From Endomychus coccineus (Eukaryota; Arthropoda; Insecta; Coleoptera; Endomychidae), in the NCBI GenBank assembly GCA_958510875.1, contig OY294067.1, forward strand, positions 57,176,039-57,240,038: 64,000 bases of DNA, in the 5' to 3' direction. The translations under genes and the position numbers were made by a program. How positions within the stretch are numbered: the first letter of the stretch is position 1; each line of letters starts with the position of its first letter. This document shows, piece after piece, positions 49,836-62,883 of the stretch. Under the pieces are notes generated by a model. That model did no database searches. It worked only from the letters and a program-made list of their open reading frames with translations, and was not told the origin of the DNA.

Positions 49836-51158
49836 GTCGAGGAAATGAAGCGAAAAGGTCGAAAAAATTTGCAGAACCTATTTTGATGATTTTTCTTGAA
49901 TTGATTCTAGAAATTATTTAAAAAAAATTTTACCAGTTTATTTTTCCATGATATGCATTTTAGCATTTTTACACAGGAAAATGCATCTTTTCGAATGAAT
50001 TTTCAGGAGATAATATCAAAAATGTTGAAAAATGGTCAAATACAGCCAAAATTGGCCAGAATTTCTTACTCGGTGGTTTTTGTTGTTCCTGATCACGATT
50101 CCGGTACCAGATTTGAACCACGGCGCACCTGGGTCTCAGGACATCCTGGTTCTATCGTCGTCTCCAGGATTTCGTTAAATTATATTTTGGAATGGTATGA
50201 AACTTGTAAAGGTTCTTTTGAGGTTGCCGGTTGTAACAATGACCCTCAATAGTCACCTGGTGGTCAACCTAGGTCATCTCCATGGATTGTTTTTCAATAT
50301 GCTCTGAAATGCAACCAAATTCGTTTGTCGGGGTTTTTTTGGGTTGCCGATCACGATTCAGGAGTCGGCATCAATCGACGGTGCATCTTATAAACAGATA
50401 TGTGATGTTGGCAACAAAGAATTAGCAAAATACCTTAGTAATCAAACTTAATTGAGTTTTTCAAGTGCGAAAAGAATAACAGTGAAATATTTTTGATTTT
50501 AAATGTTGGAAATTTTGATAATTAAGTTGGTTTTTTAAGAATCAATCTACAACATATACGCTTACAAGAAAAAACAACAAAAACAATATCGTAAAACACG
50601 AACTTCAACTTCAACTTTTAGAATTATTGATTAGAAATATTATATAAATAAAAATCACGTAGTTTTTATTGTTAATATTTTTGATTCAGACTCCATAATC
50701 GTGATCAGCGCCCCAAAAAGCACGAATTTGGTTGCATTTCAGAGCATATTAAAAAACAATTCATGGAAATGACCCAGATCATCAGGGTATCCTGATCACC
50801 AGGTTACTATTGAGTGTCATGGTCATGACCGGAAACCTCAAGAGAACCTCCCCAATACGTTTGACTCCATTGCAAGAGATATCTTCCCGGATTCCCTGGA
50901 GACGACGATAGTACCAAAATGTCCTGAGCCCCAGGTGCATCGTATTTGGAATCTGGCACCGGAATCCTGATCAGCAACCCCAAAAACCTCCGAGTAAGAA
51001 CTTATGGCCTATTTAGGCTATAGTTGGCCATTTTTTCAACATTTTTAATATTATCTCCTGAAAATGTATTCAAAAAGATGCATTTCCTAAAATGCTAAAA
51101 GGCATATCATGAGAAAATTCTAAAAAAAATCATCAAAATCGGTTGTTATTTCCCCGAC
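49836..51158. mobile_element. Fold-back element, family A copy 2
   Basis: Diverged relative of 8421-9866: same GTCGAGGAAAT start, same internal CCTCAATAGTCACC and CATGACC segments in both arms, same length class (1323 bp). Flanking five bases do not match each other, so the target duplication is lost or the ends are off by a few bases. Confidence 0.7.
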
Positions 51159-51262
51159 TATCAGGTAAACTCTGATATTATAATATGTTATGTAGTAATA
51201 AACTATTATATATAAATTCTCGGGAAATAGGTCACATTAACACTTATGCTTTATATTTTCTT

Positions 51263-51304
51263 GTCTTTACGTACGTTTCGGTCTCACGACCATCATCAGA
51301 AGAC
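51263..51304 (-). ncRNA. Hammerhead ribozyme, type I minimal
   Basis: Minus strand in order: stem I GUCUU; core CUGAUGA; U; stem II GGUC/GACC with loop GUGA; GAA; stem III AC/GU with loop GUAC; cleavage nucleotide A (GUA site); AAGAC pairing perfectly with the first five bases. All conserved core residues are present. Two-base-pair stem III is usual in Penelope-like hammerheads, which may act as dimers. Confidence 0.82.
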
Positions 51305-51521
51305 TTATTTTGTCTAAAAATGGATTACTTAAAGCAATTGTATTAAACAAAGCAACCTTATCGCACCAATTTCAATTAAAATGCCCACGTCGCCGAAACG
51401 AACAGAAACACGATTAATCAAAACTGTAACACCTCTCCTTTTGGGCATTTTAATTGAAATTGGTGCGATAAGGACTTTTTGTTTAATACAATTAGTTTAA
51501 GTAATCCATTTTAAGACATAA

Positions 51522-51563
51522 GTTTTCTGATGATGGTCGTGAGACCGAAACGTATGTAAAGAC
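51522..51563 (+). ncRNA. Hammerhead ribozyme, type I minimal
   Basis: Same fold as 51263-51304 on the other strand: core CTGATGA at 51527-51533, stem II at 51535-51538 and 51543-51546, GAA at 51547-51549, stem III AC/GT (loop GTAT), cleavage after A51558. Stem I is GTTTT against AAGAC with one G-U wobble. Confidence 0.82.
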
Positions 51564-51679
51564 AAGAAAACATAAAGCATAAGTGTTAATGTGTGACCTA
51601 TTTCCCCAGAAATAAATAAATACCTGGGTCAAGAATCTTTATTGTAATAAACTATGGAAGAGTTCACACTGTGGACACA

Positions 51680-51900
51680 CAATGACACTATAAATAAGAA
51701 ATAATCACCCTTATCAACTAAAAATACTGTTAAAGTACTGAGGACCTTTCGACTACCAAGTATTGCCATCATCAGAGTAAACTGTTTATGATAACGGTTA
51801 CTTGGTAGCCGGAAGGTTCTCGGTAATTTAACAGTATTTCCAGTGGATAAGAGTGATGTTTTCTTACTTTTAATGTTATGTAGTGGAGATGCTTTATTCG
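51680..51900. mobile_element. Second inverted pair of Penelope-type ends
   Basis: Arms around AATACTGTTAAAGTACTGAG (51724 on) and, inverted, TCGGTAATTTAACAGTATTT (about 51818) flank a centre with TACTTGGTAG in both orientations. The left arm carries a hammerhead-like fold. A different subfamily from 51231-51608. Confidence 0.5.
51736..51779 (-). ncRNA. Hammerhead-like fold, second subfamily
   Basis: Minus strand: stem I UACU; core CUGAUGA; an imperfect 17-nt stem II region beginning GGC and ending GUC; GAA; stem III AG/CU with loop GUC; cleavage nucleotide C; AGUA pairing with the first four bases. Core intact, but stem II has mismatches. Confidence 0.5.
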
Positions 51901-53159
51901 TGGATATTTAATAAAATACCTAATTCATCATGAAAAAACGTTCTATTCCATTAGTTGTGTATGTTTTGCAGGTGAAGTGATGATATTCATGGCTCATTAG
52001 GTATAATATAGAAGCGAAATCATGGATCATGAATACAAAACGTGATGACATACTGCTACAGCCGAGCATCACGTACCTGAACTGTCATCGCAATTTTATC
52101 ATTACTTTGCTCAGCACTATATTGGAAGAACATTATATTTTATTATATTTGATAACATTTGATAATTTTAATCGTTTTCTATGGAATTAATAATATCTGC
52201 AAGATGATATCCCATTATTATAGGTAGAGATTCCATCATTTGTGTTACTTAACACCATCTAGTAATGACGTTTGTTTAATGAAGCGTATAGTCCCAGTAC
52301 ACGTATTATCGTTCATAACAGTTTTATTACATGTTGCAAAAGTAAAATAATGGACGTTGTTAACAATATTCAATAGAGGAAAGTAAATATTTTATTTACA
52401 GATTGAAAACAAAAGACGTATTTCGCAATAATAAATATTAGGTTTTGTTTGGATTGTGTAAAGTTAAATAAGAAATTATGTCACCAGAAGAAGGACACGC
52501 AGAAATTGTTTTCATATCCGGAGTTAAAATATTCCAAACTATTAGTTTCAACTGACAAATAGGACAACCTGGAAAAATGCTAATAAGAAAGGTAATATTT
52601 TCACATTAGCTTACATCATACAGGAGTAAACTAGGAATAATAAACCTTCTGATGCTAGTTCCCATACCTTTGTTAGTTTGCAGTATTACTCATCTGTTGG
52701 ATTCTTAACGCAGTTATGATTTATGGCCATGAGGCTGCCATACATGAACAACGCTATTTTATCATTTTCTGTTCATACTGAGAAGACAATGTAATAACAA
52801 TTGTATAATTGTAATGTGTTTGTTGAGTTCTTCAAATACAGCACTTCAACGATTCGTTTATGTCCACTGACCTTCTATAATCCGAGGAGCAGGTGTAGTT
52901 TAAAATTTGGCTGAATTTTAGTAGCACTTCTAAAGTACCGAGGATAAAAATTAGTTGTTCCGATATAGAATACTCTAGATTTTCTACGGAATAAGTATTA
53001 CTATTGAAACTGAATATACCTAGAATCATCTCTGGCAGATCTGAACCGAACAAGAAAGATTACAATGATCTCCATAGATGATAATTGAAAATAATGATTA
53101 TAATAATTATATGAAATAGTAACTATCCCAAATACATTCCGCGTGCATGACGCACGTCT
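51901..53159. other. No gene recognised
   Basis: AT-rich, no assignable motif on either strand. Confidence 0.4.
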
Positions 53160-55070
53160 AAAGTAGTCTTCATTCCCAAAACAAGTAAGGAAAGCTACAA
53201 CAACGCCAGGGATTTTGGACCTATCGTCCTTTATGCTGCAGACCCTGGAAAGATCTGTACATCGAGGATGAAGGCCTGATCACAAACCCACTGTATGTAG
53301 AACAATACGACTACAAAGATGGTCAATCGATGGGAGGGTCATTCGACGGAATCTGCCCTATACTCAGCAGTCTCCCTCATTGAAAATCAGCTATAAAAGG
53401 GTGAGTATGCAGTGACAGCATTCTTAGAAATAGAGCGTGCCCTCAACAATACGACAACCGAGAGTATTTTCGAAGTCCTCAAGGATGAAGGAGTTCTTAA
53501 CTTAGTAAGTACCTGGATTCAGAACATGTAGAAAAACAGGAATCTTCAAGGCTCCAGAGGTGACACCACGATTAGTGTATCTGTGGAAAGTGGATGTCCA
53601 CAAGGGGGAGTACTTTCACCCACCATCCGAAACATAGTAGTCGATGGTGGATTCAGGAAAGTAGCCAACCTCGGACGTCATGTGATCGGGTATGCTGACG
53701 ACATACTCATAATCGTCAGAGGATAATTTTCGATTACTCTGATGGAACTAATATAATCAACCCTGACTGCACTGAATGAATGGTGCAGTGATAACGGGTT
53801 GGAAATTAACACTAAAAAAACAGAAATTGTAGTTTTCAGTAGATAGTAGTACAAAACTGTACTCACAAGAGAACAGATCATAGCAGGTCTGGTGATTGAA
53901 ATCAGCGACCAAGCTAAATACCTGGGAGTCATCTTGGATAAGAAAATTCTATGAATACCACAACTGAAACAACAATTATGATTCTGCAGAAGAGTTAATG
54001 GCAACAACTGGGATCGAAGCCCAAACACCATAATGTGGATCTTTGCAGCCATCCTTAGGCCGAGGTCGACATACGCCTCGGTGATGAGGGGGAAAATGAC
54101 GAAGTTCCAGGACAACCAAATCAAGCTTCAAATATCTGAGAAAGCTCATCCTAGGTGCTGCCACGGGAGCTTCAGAAATGCTCCCCCGGTCGCACTTGGA
54201 GTGCTAATGAAGGTGGAACAAATCCACCTCATTACGAAAGGTGCGGCAACGAAACCTGCTCACAGACTCATATCAATAAGACTGTGAAAGGCAAACTGTA
54301 GCCACACCAATCGGTGGTAAGACACACCCCATCTAATCAGAGAGAACGAATGGGGTGACACCACGATAAACCTGTGTATGGAGTATTGTATAAACATATC
54401 CCCCAGAGAAAATTGGTTGAATAATAATCAATCAGCCTTGCCAACCAATGATGAAATCTGGCTCACTGATGCAGTCAGAAACCATGAGCAGGCGGAAGCA
54501 GGGATATACCGCAAGGGCCCATGGGAAATTATTTTTATACCTCTGGGCAAACACACCACCATTCTTCAAGCGGAAATACTGGCAATAACACGATGTGCCC
54601 AACTAGCGCTGGAAGAAGATATGCAAACTCACATCAGTATGTGAACAGCATGGCAACCCTTGCTGCGCAGGGTGGCATGAAATTAACATCGAAGCTGGTG
54701 TGAGAGTGCATCAACACGCTAAACAAGGTGAGGTCATCATATTTTGTATTCTCTGTCACTCTGAAATGAGGTGAAATGAAATAGCCGATAAGCTTGCTAA
54801 ACTGGGAACTATAGAACCCCTGATAGGACAGCGGTGGACATCTCGGAGAGTAACATCAAAGAGACAATCGATTGCTGGGTCGGAACACAACACTCGGAAG
54901 AGTAGAAACTAGCGAACGGTTGCAAGCATTCAAAAGCACTGTTTGGAACGCACGTTAGGAAAGACTGGTCTCACCAAGTACAAAACATGTTTAAAACCGA
55001 TGCCAAACAGCTGACACAGATGCTGACAGGACATGGACCGTTTAAACACCACCAACCTTAGCGATTTGCC
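53160..55070 (+). pseudogene. LINE with reverse transcriptase and RNase H (I/LOA/R1-like)
   Basis: From about 53400: EYAVTAFLEIERALNNTTTE, SVESGCPQGGVLSPTI, then VIGYADDILIIVRG with an intact YADD box near 53690. After that come TALNEWCSDNGLEINTKKTE (about 53765), QAKYLGVILDKK and a thumb-like region with WIFAAILRPRSTYASVM (about 54033). RNase H follows: GIYRKGPWEIIFIPLGKHTT and LQAEILAITRCAQLAL (54500-54640), with later fragments to about 55070 (QLTQMLTGHGPFKHHQP). Carrying RNase H separates it from the other LINEs here. Stops and frameshifts occur throughout. Confidence 0.78.
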
Positions 55071-55429
55071 TTTGCGCAGGTTGTGCAAAAGGAAAAACGA
55101 AACATAAATTTCAATATGATTAATACCATTTCCACAAATCCAGTATAATATGAACTGGAGTTACAAAGTTCAATATGACATGTTTCCACCTTATAGGTGT
55201 GAGGGCAGATGAATATCTATCAATTAAGTCAAGGCGTACTTTGAGAGCAAGACCGGAAACTTAGACATTTTTAGAAGCTTGCGGAGCTGAATTAGGTAAG
55301 GGAGGTATTGTATCAGTGTTTGGAGAAAAATTTTTGTTCAAAATTCAAAAAACATGCGGAGCAAGGAAATAAATTCATTTTCTATTTCGAGTTTTCAAAA
55401 TACATTACTAACAAATTTTAAATTAAGGT

Positions 55430-58400
55430 AAGTAAGAAGAGGATTCATTGTAAGTACACATTACTTCTCAAATCTGATGAAGCTAACGTAGCTGACTAAA
55501 TGGGCATATGATTTTCAATAGTTGTAGTCGGTAAGGGTGCTGTGATTTTACTATTAGAACAGTCAAATTACATACATGTACACAAATTCAGTATGGGAAT
55601 ATATTATTTTGATTCAATATCGAAAAATGTTATCGGAGTAACGTAAGAAAAAGATTAATAATGAGTACACATTACTTCTCAATATCTGATGAAGTTGACG
55701 TAGCTAGCGAAATGGGTATATGATTTTGAATAGTTGTTGTTGGTTAAGGTGATGTGCTTTTATTATTGGAGCAGTCAAAATTACATAGATATACATAAAT
55801 TCAGTACAGGAATATAATATTTTCATTCACTCAATATCGGAAAATGTTATCGGATTAATGAAAGAAGAGGATTAATAATAAGAAGACATTACTTCTCAAT
55901 ATCTGATCACTTTTCAATATCCGATGAAGTTAGCTTAGCTAGCGAAATGGGTATATGATTTTGAATAGTTGTAGTTGGTAAAGGTGCTGTGCTTTCACTA
56001 TTGGATTAGTAAAAATTACATAGATATACATAAATTCGGTATAGGAATATATCACTCTCATTCACTCAATATCGAAAAATGTTATCGGAGTAATGTAAGA
56101 AGGGGATTAATTGTAAGTACACATCACTTCTCAATATCCGATGGAGTTAACGTAGCTAGCGAAATGGGTATATGATTTTTAATAGTTGTAGTTGGTAAGG
56201 GTGCTGTGAGATTTTACTATTAGAGCAGTCAAAATTACATAGATGTAGACAAATTCAGTATAGGAATATATTATTTTCATTCACTCACTATCGAAAAATG
56301 TTATCGGAGTAACGTAAGAAGAGGATTAATAATGAGTACACATTACTTCTCAAATCTGATGAAGCTAACGTAGCTGACTAAATGGGCATATGATTTTCAA
56401 TAATTGTAGTCGGTAAGGGTGCTGTGATTTTACTATTAGAACAGTCAAATTACATACATGTACACAAATTCAGTATGGGAATATATTATTTTGATTCAAT
56501 ATCGAAAAATGTTATCGAAGTAACGTAAGAAAAAGATTAATAATGAGTACACATTACTTCTCAATATCTGATGAAGTTGACGTAGCTAGCGAAATGGGTA
56601 TATGATTTTGAATAGTTGTTGTTGGTTAAGGTGATGTGCTTTTATTATTGGAGCAGTCAAAATTACATAGATATACATAAATTCAATACAGGAATATAAT
56701 ATTTTCATTCACTCAATATCGGAAAATGTTATCGGATTAATGAAAGAAGAGGATTAATAATAAGAAGACATTACTTCTCAATATCTGATCACTTTTCAAT
56801 ATCCGATGAAGTTAGCTTAGCTATCGAAATGGGTATATGATTTTTAATAGTTGTAGTTGGTGAGGGTACTGGTGGTTTTACCATTAGAGCAGTCAAAATT
56901 ACATAGATGTACAACCGAAATTATAATAAAGATTCTTGACCCAGTATACTGAATCATAGATGTACACAAATTCAGTATAGGAATACATTATTTCCATTCA
57001 CTCAATATCGAAAAATGTTATCGGAGTAACGTAAGAAGATGATTAATAATGGGTACACATTACTTCTCGAAATCTGATGAAGTTAGCGAAATGGGTATAT
57101 GATTTTTAATAGTTGTAGTTGGTGAGGGTACTGGTGATTTTACCATTAGAGCAGTCAAAATTACATAGATGTACAACCGAAATTATAATAAAGATTCTTG
57201 ACCCAGTATACTGAATCATAGATGTACACAAATTCAGTATAGGAATACATTATTTCCGTTCACTCAATATCGAAAAATGTTATCCGAGTAACGTAAGAAG
57301 AGGATTAATAATAAATACACATTACTTCTCAATATCTAATGGACCAAACGTAGCTAGCTAAATGGGTATATGATTTTGAATAGTTGTAGTTGGTAAAGGT
57401 GCTGTGCTTTCACTATTGGATCAGTAAAAATTACATAGATATACATAAATTCGGTATAGGAATATATCACTCTCATTCACTCAATATCGAAAAATGTTAT
57501 CGGAGTAATGTAAGAAGAGGATTCATTGTAAGTACACATTACTTCTCAAATCTGATGAAGCTGACGTAGCTGACTAAATGGGCATATGATTTTCAATAGT
57601 TGTAGTCGGTAAGGGTGCTGTGATTTTACTATTAGAACAGTCAAATTACATACATGTACACAAATTCAGTATGGGAATATATTATTTTGATTCAATATCG
57701 AAAAATGTTATCGAAGTAACGTAAGAAAAAGATTAATAATGAGTACACATTACTTTTCAATATCTGATGAAGTTGACGTAGCTAGCGAAATGGGTATATG
57801 ATTTTGAATAGTTGTTCTTGGTTAAGGTGATGTGCTTTTATTATTGGAGCAGTCAAAATTACATAGATATACGTAAATTCAGTACAGGAATATAACATTT
57901 TCATTCACTCAATATCGGAAAATGTTATCGGATTAATGAAAGAAGAGGATTAATAATAAGAAGACATTACTTCTCAATATCTGATCACTTTTCAATATCC
58001 GATGGAGTTAGCTTAGCTAGCGAAATGGGTATATGATTTTTAATAGTTGTAGTTGGTGAGGATACTGGTGATTTTACCATTAGAGCAGTCAAAATTACAT
58101 AGATGTACAACCAAAATTATAATAAAGATTCTTGACCCAGTTTACTGAATCATATATGTACACAAATTCAGTATAGGAATACATTATTTCCATTCACTCA
58201 ATATCGAAAAATGTTATCGGAGTAACGTAAGAAGATGATTAATAATGAGTACACATTACTTCTCAATATCTGATGAAGTTAGCAAAATGGGTATATGATT
58301 TTTATTAGTTGTAGTTGGTGAGGGTACTGGTGATTTTACCATTAGAGCAGTCAAAATTACATAGATGTACAACCAAAATTATAATAAAGATTCTTGACCC

Positions 58401-59520
58401 AGTATACTGAATCATAGATGTACACAAATTCAGTATAGGAATACATTATTTCCATTCACTCAATATCGAAAAATGTTATCGGAGTAACGTAAGAAGAGGA
58501 ATAATAATGAGTACACATTACTTCTCAATATCTAATGGAGCTAACGTAGCTAGCAAAATGGTTATATAATTTTGAATAGTTGTAGTTGGTAAAGGTGCTG
58601 TGTTTTCACTATTGGATCAGTAAAAATTACATAGATATACATAAATTCGGTATAGGAATAGATCACTCTCATTCACTCAATATCGAAAAATGTTATCGGA
58701 TTAATGAAAGAAGAGGATTAATAATAAGAAGACATTACTTCTCAATATCTGATCACTTCTCAATATCCAATGAAGTTAGCTTAGCTAGCGAAATGGGTAT
58801 ATGATTTCTAATAGTTGTAGTTGGTGAGGGTACTGGTGATTTTACCATTAGAGCAGTCAAAGTTACATAGATGTACAACCGAAATTATAATAAAGATTCT
58901 TGACTCAGTATACTGAATCATAGATGTACACAAATTCAGTATAGGAATACATTATTTCCATTCACTCAATATCGAAAAATGTTATCCGAGTAACGTAAGA
59001 AGAGGATTAATAATAAGTACACATTACTTCTCAATATCTAATGGACCTAACGTAGCTAGCTAAATGGGTATATGATTTTGAATAGTTGTAGTTGGTAAAG
59101 GTGCTGTGCTTTTAATATTGGGGCAGTAAAAATTACATTGATATACATAAATTCGGTATAGGAATATATTATTCTCATTCACTCAATATCGAAAAATGTT
59201 ACCAGAGTAATGTAAGGAGAAGACTAATTGTAAGTACACATCACGTCTCAATATCTGATGAAGCTAACGTAGCTAGCGAATTGTATATATGATTTTGAAT
59301 AGTTGTGGTTGGTAAGGGTACTGTGATTTTACTATTGGAGTAGTCAAAATCACATATATGTACACAAATTCAGTATAGGAATATATTATTCTGATTCACT
59401 CAATATTGAAATATGTTATCGGAGTAATTTAGAAAGAGGATCAATTGTAAGTACACATTACCTCTCAATAGCTGATGAAGCTAACGTAGCTAGCAAAATG
59501 GGCATAAGATTCCGTATAGG
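55430..59520 (+). repeat. Satellite array, ~215-bp monomer with higher-order structure
   Basis: About 19 tandem monomers marked by ATGGGTATATGATTTTGAAT, then TAGTTGTAGTTGGTAAGG, CAGTCAAAATTACATAGATG, CACTCAATATCGAAAAATG and GTAAGAAGAGGATTAAT. Spacing alternates among ~215 bp, ~240 bp (extra GATCACTTTTCAATATCC) and ~260-280 bp (with a 41-bp insert). Variants recur in order: the type with GCTGACTAAATGGGCATATG appears near 55495, 56370 and 57575, indicating higher-order units of about 0.9-1.2 kb. Frames inside have no coding meaning. Confidence 0.93.
56914..56954. mobile_element. 41-bp Penelope-end insert in a satellite monomer
   Basis: Contains AATAAAGATTCTTGACCCAG, the end sequence found beside the Penelope-type ends at 51615-51640. 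It is flanked by 12-bp direct repeats CATAGATGTACA (56902-56913 and 56955-56966). The same insert with the same flanks recurs near 57175, 58110, 58375 and 58880. Confidence 0.75.
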
Positions 59521-59529
59521 AATAATATA

Positions 59530-61039
59530 ACAAATGTTGGGGGCGAAATTCAATTTGATTCATTCAAATCAGCAAGTTGATCATTCACGAATTTGTAGAA
59601 GTGAGAGTTTACGTTTTAATAAGAGTCTGCATTCTACAAATATTCTAGATAGACCATCTGCATTGGTTTAACATTATCTTGATCATCGTAAATCAAATAG
59701 GCAAATTGATGTAATCCATTCATGGCTGTTACGCACGTAACCAAGTTCATAAACGTTGTATCAATTACAAATTACAGTTTGACTTGAGTATATCATTGTT
59801 TTTATTATTTCATATTGAAGAAGAAAATAAGAAAAACTCAATCATTATATAAAATGATAAAATGAAACAAAACATATTACTGAGAGTACCTTCCTGTTTT
59901 ACATCATATGTTACATTTAATTATTTTCGTCATTATGTGATACACTAATTACCAAAATAATTGCCAAATGATTGTTTTCCATGACCCACCAATTATAATA
60001 TAATACTAATTATTTATTTTAGAAACTGTCCTACGCGGATCGTTCAACAACTGTAAACTATTTCAACAAATATCGTATTATAAAATCATAATTATTATAT
60101 TACTTAGTGTTTACTGTTTTTCTCTCTAAAAATCACTTTTAGCAACTCACTGTTTATTTTTCCCAAACTAACTATCAATCAATCCAAATTTTTCATGGTA
60201 TAATATTATATCACCTACCTTTTGGTAATTTAATAATAATTAAACACTATCGTAGTAGGAAATTATGTCACACTTAGCACGAACTTAGACGACACACAAT
60301 TGGAGAACAATATGAAACAATGTTGATTTATAAGGAAGTAAGGGCCGACGAAATGGTAATGAAATTCGCTGTGAGACTAAGCTAGGTCAATACTTCACTT
60401 ACCATTTCTCCACTAGTATCTTTGCAATTTCTCTTCAGACAATCTAAGCAATACGTTGAATCAGTAGGATGGATGTTCAACTTTTTGGCAGATCTAACCT
60501 TCACAATAAATAAAAGTTATGTAACACAAATGAACACTATAATTCAGTCTTGAGATGCATAATAAAACCGACCGGGATTTTTATTTCGATTTACATCTGC
60601 TTGAAAATTATTAAGATGGTACATTTCAATATGCAATTACACGAAATTTTCTTCATTCACAATAACAAACTAGCATGATTTATCAAACAAAGTTGTCATG
60701 GTGAAATGCATCATAGTATATCCCGCAATAATCATGTTATCACTTGATTCAATATTATAAGATTTTTCACACAATAATTTTAAGTGTAACAAAAAACTCC
60801 TGACAACTAGATTAATAGAATGATAACTTAACGCTTGTTCTATCATCAAACACATAATTTAAAGATATCAATGAAGCTCATTATTTAATGCTGAATAATA
60901 CAGAATATTGCTAACTATATTGTCAGCAAAAAGAGAAAATACAGTTGAATGACGGTCTCGAACATAACCGCGAGACGAAGCTATTTTAGTTTGAAGTTAT
61001 TTCGAAGTTTCGATTTCAATTGAAAATATTAATAATGAA
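59530..61039. other. No gene recognised
   Basis: AT-rich DNA between the satellite and the Penelope relics. Confidence 0.4.
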
Positions 61040-62800
61040 TCTAGACCCAGGTATGAATCATATGTAAATTCTCCGGAATCAGTTCATACTAATACCAATG
61101 TACGTTTCGGTCTCACGACCATCATCGGAAAACGCATCAACGTCTAAAACGGGATTTCTTGAAACTAATTGTATCAGCACAAAGTGTCTTTAACACACCA
61201 ATTTCAATTGAAAATGCCCACGTGAATCATCTCCAGAATAGATCTTTTATAATAATTGGTTTTCTTAGTTAAAATATCAACATTTTTGTAATCGAATTAA
61301 TGGTTATGATCAAAACAGTGTTTCGCAAAGGGCGGTGGAATTTTCAAAGTTTTTGTTTGTATTCCTGTATGAGTCCCATCGCAATCTGAATCATTTAATT
61401 TGTATACTGTGTGGGTTTGCTAATCTTTAGGTATGAAAGGTTTTAGATTCAGAAAATATTTCCCTACAGTTAGTAGGTTTATGCATAACATTAATATCAT
61501 ACTTTTTTGGACATTTTCTCTGAGGTCTCAATAAAATTATCTGTATAACCGTCTATTTTATTTATATATGACGTTCCATCATAGATTTTGCTTATTCTTT
61601 CTTTAATGATGGGATTGAAAAATATTTCTGGTTAGCCAGTCGCATTTAGTTAATTACGAACAATTCTTAAATTTTTGGGACGGTCTGAGTGGGACAATTT
61701 AACAGCGCGATATGTAAAGCTGTTTGTAACACTTTTTTAATAATTTGTTGGTGCAACTGGATTGAAGTGAAGATAACGTTGAGACCAAACTTCTTCAGTG
61801 AACAACGAAGTTTTCATTTTTCCATCTGCGTCATGCCTAATATTCATATCTAGGAAATTTATGTTATTGTTCATTCCTACTTCACAAGTAAATTGAAGTT
61901 GACAGTGAAAATTGTTAAATTTATTAATCACTTACTGAATTTTATCATTGGGAACACACATCAGGCAATATACATACCGTTTGAAGAATACGGGTTGAAA
62001 ATCTAATAAATTTGTTACAGATTCCTCTAGGCATTCCATAACTAAGTTAGCAATAGTAACGGAAATAGGAGATTCCATTGCTATGCATAATATTTCTCCA
62101 AAATATTGCTCACCTTATTGAAAATAAGAGCGTTTTTTGATGCTAATCAATGCCAAAACGATTGGTACATTTGCAAAGAAAAAAGCAACGTCCAAAGAAA
62201 TTGATAGGTGATCTACGGGTACGAATTGATTTTTTTATGAATTCATTAAAATAACATGAATCCTTCACATAAAATTAATTTTTTCCTATTATATTGTTGA
62301 TAGATTTTGATAAATTGTAGGTAGGTGCTCCAATATCACTTACGATGGATCTCGATGGATTTTATCTAGTTTCGAAAGTCTATAGATATAAAGTGCTTGC
62401 CTATTATGGCAAATTACTTTATCTTTCAATTCAATAGGGATTATATGATTCTTGTACCATTTATTCATTAATTTATTCATGTCAATCTGTACTGATAACG
62501 GTCAGATTTTGATTTAATGTAAGCTATTTCATCATTTAATAGATTCCCTATTTTCTTTTCGTAATCATCCTATGCATTATGACGGTTTTATTACATTTAT
62601 CCGCCTTCAAAACAAATATTTGAGAATTCTTTTTTGTGTGATAGTGAAACCGATTTTTTGCTATGCCTATTTCTGCTTTCTGTTCATTCTTCTCATATGT
62701 CAAGATGCTACAAATTTTATTTCTAATTTCATTTTCTTTTTCTACATTTTTATTCCTAGTTCCGCAACTTAAATTAACAATTATATTATCGATGGGCACT
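61040..62800 (-). pseudogene. Penelope-like element relic, minus strand
   Basis: Reading the minus strand from 62800: a conserved N-terminal segment QIFVLKADKCNKTVIMHRMI (about 62600). Degraded reverse transcriptase follows, with FNNFHCQLQFTCEVGMNNNI (about 61900), NFLDMNIRHDADGKMKTSLF and RYLHFNPVAPTNY at 61737. Then come the endonuclease-linked region and terminal repeat with CACCAATTTCAATTGAAAATG near 61197 and a decayed hammerhead at 61099-61133. Penelope elements combine a telomerase-like reverse transcriptase with a GIY-YIG endonuclease. Many breaks. Confidence 0.72.
61099..61133 (-). ncRNA. Decayed hammerhead motif
   Basis: Minus strand: CCGAUGA instead of CUGAUGA, with intact stem II GGUC/GACC and GAAAC, but stem III and the cleavage site have changed to GUACAUUG. 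Homologous to 51263-51304. Confidence 0.55.
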
Positions 62801-62883
62801 ACACACCTCTAGATCAATCTGGATTTATAAATGTAGTAGAGTTTTGTTTAGAATGCACTTATTTTCAATACGGTTAGCAATAT

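Larger units (their letters stand above)
51231..51608. mobile_element. Inverted pair of Penelope-like element ends
   Basis: Two ~165-bp arms, 51231-51395 (minus) and 51445-51608 (plus), face each other around a ~50-bp centre. Each carries CTTATGCTTTATATTTTC- or ACATAAAGCATAAGTGTTAA-type ends, a hammerhead ribozyme and CACCAATTTCAATTRAAATG. The same sequences flank the Penelope relics at 61-63.9 kb, so these are solo terminal repeats of such elements. Confidence 0.7.

Noticed and set aside
55975..58804. Two similar proteins starting MVKVLCFHYWISKNY
   Set aside because: They are the same frame of two satellite monomers; no other sign of coding.
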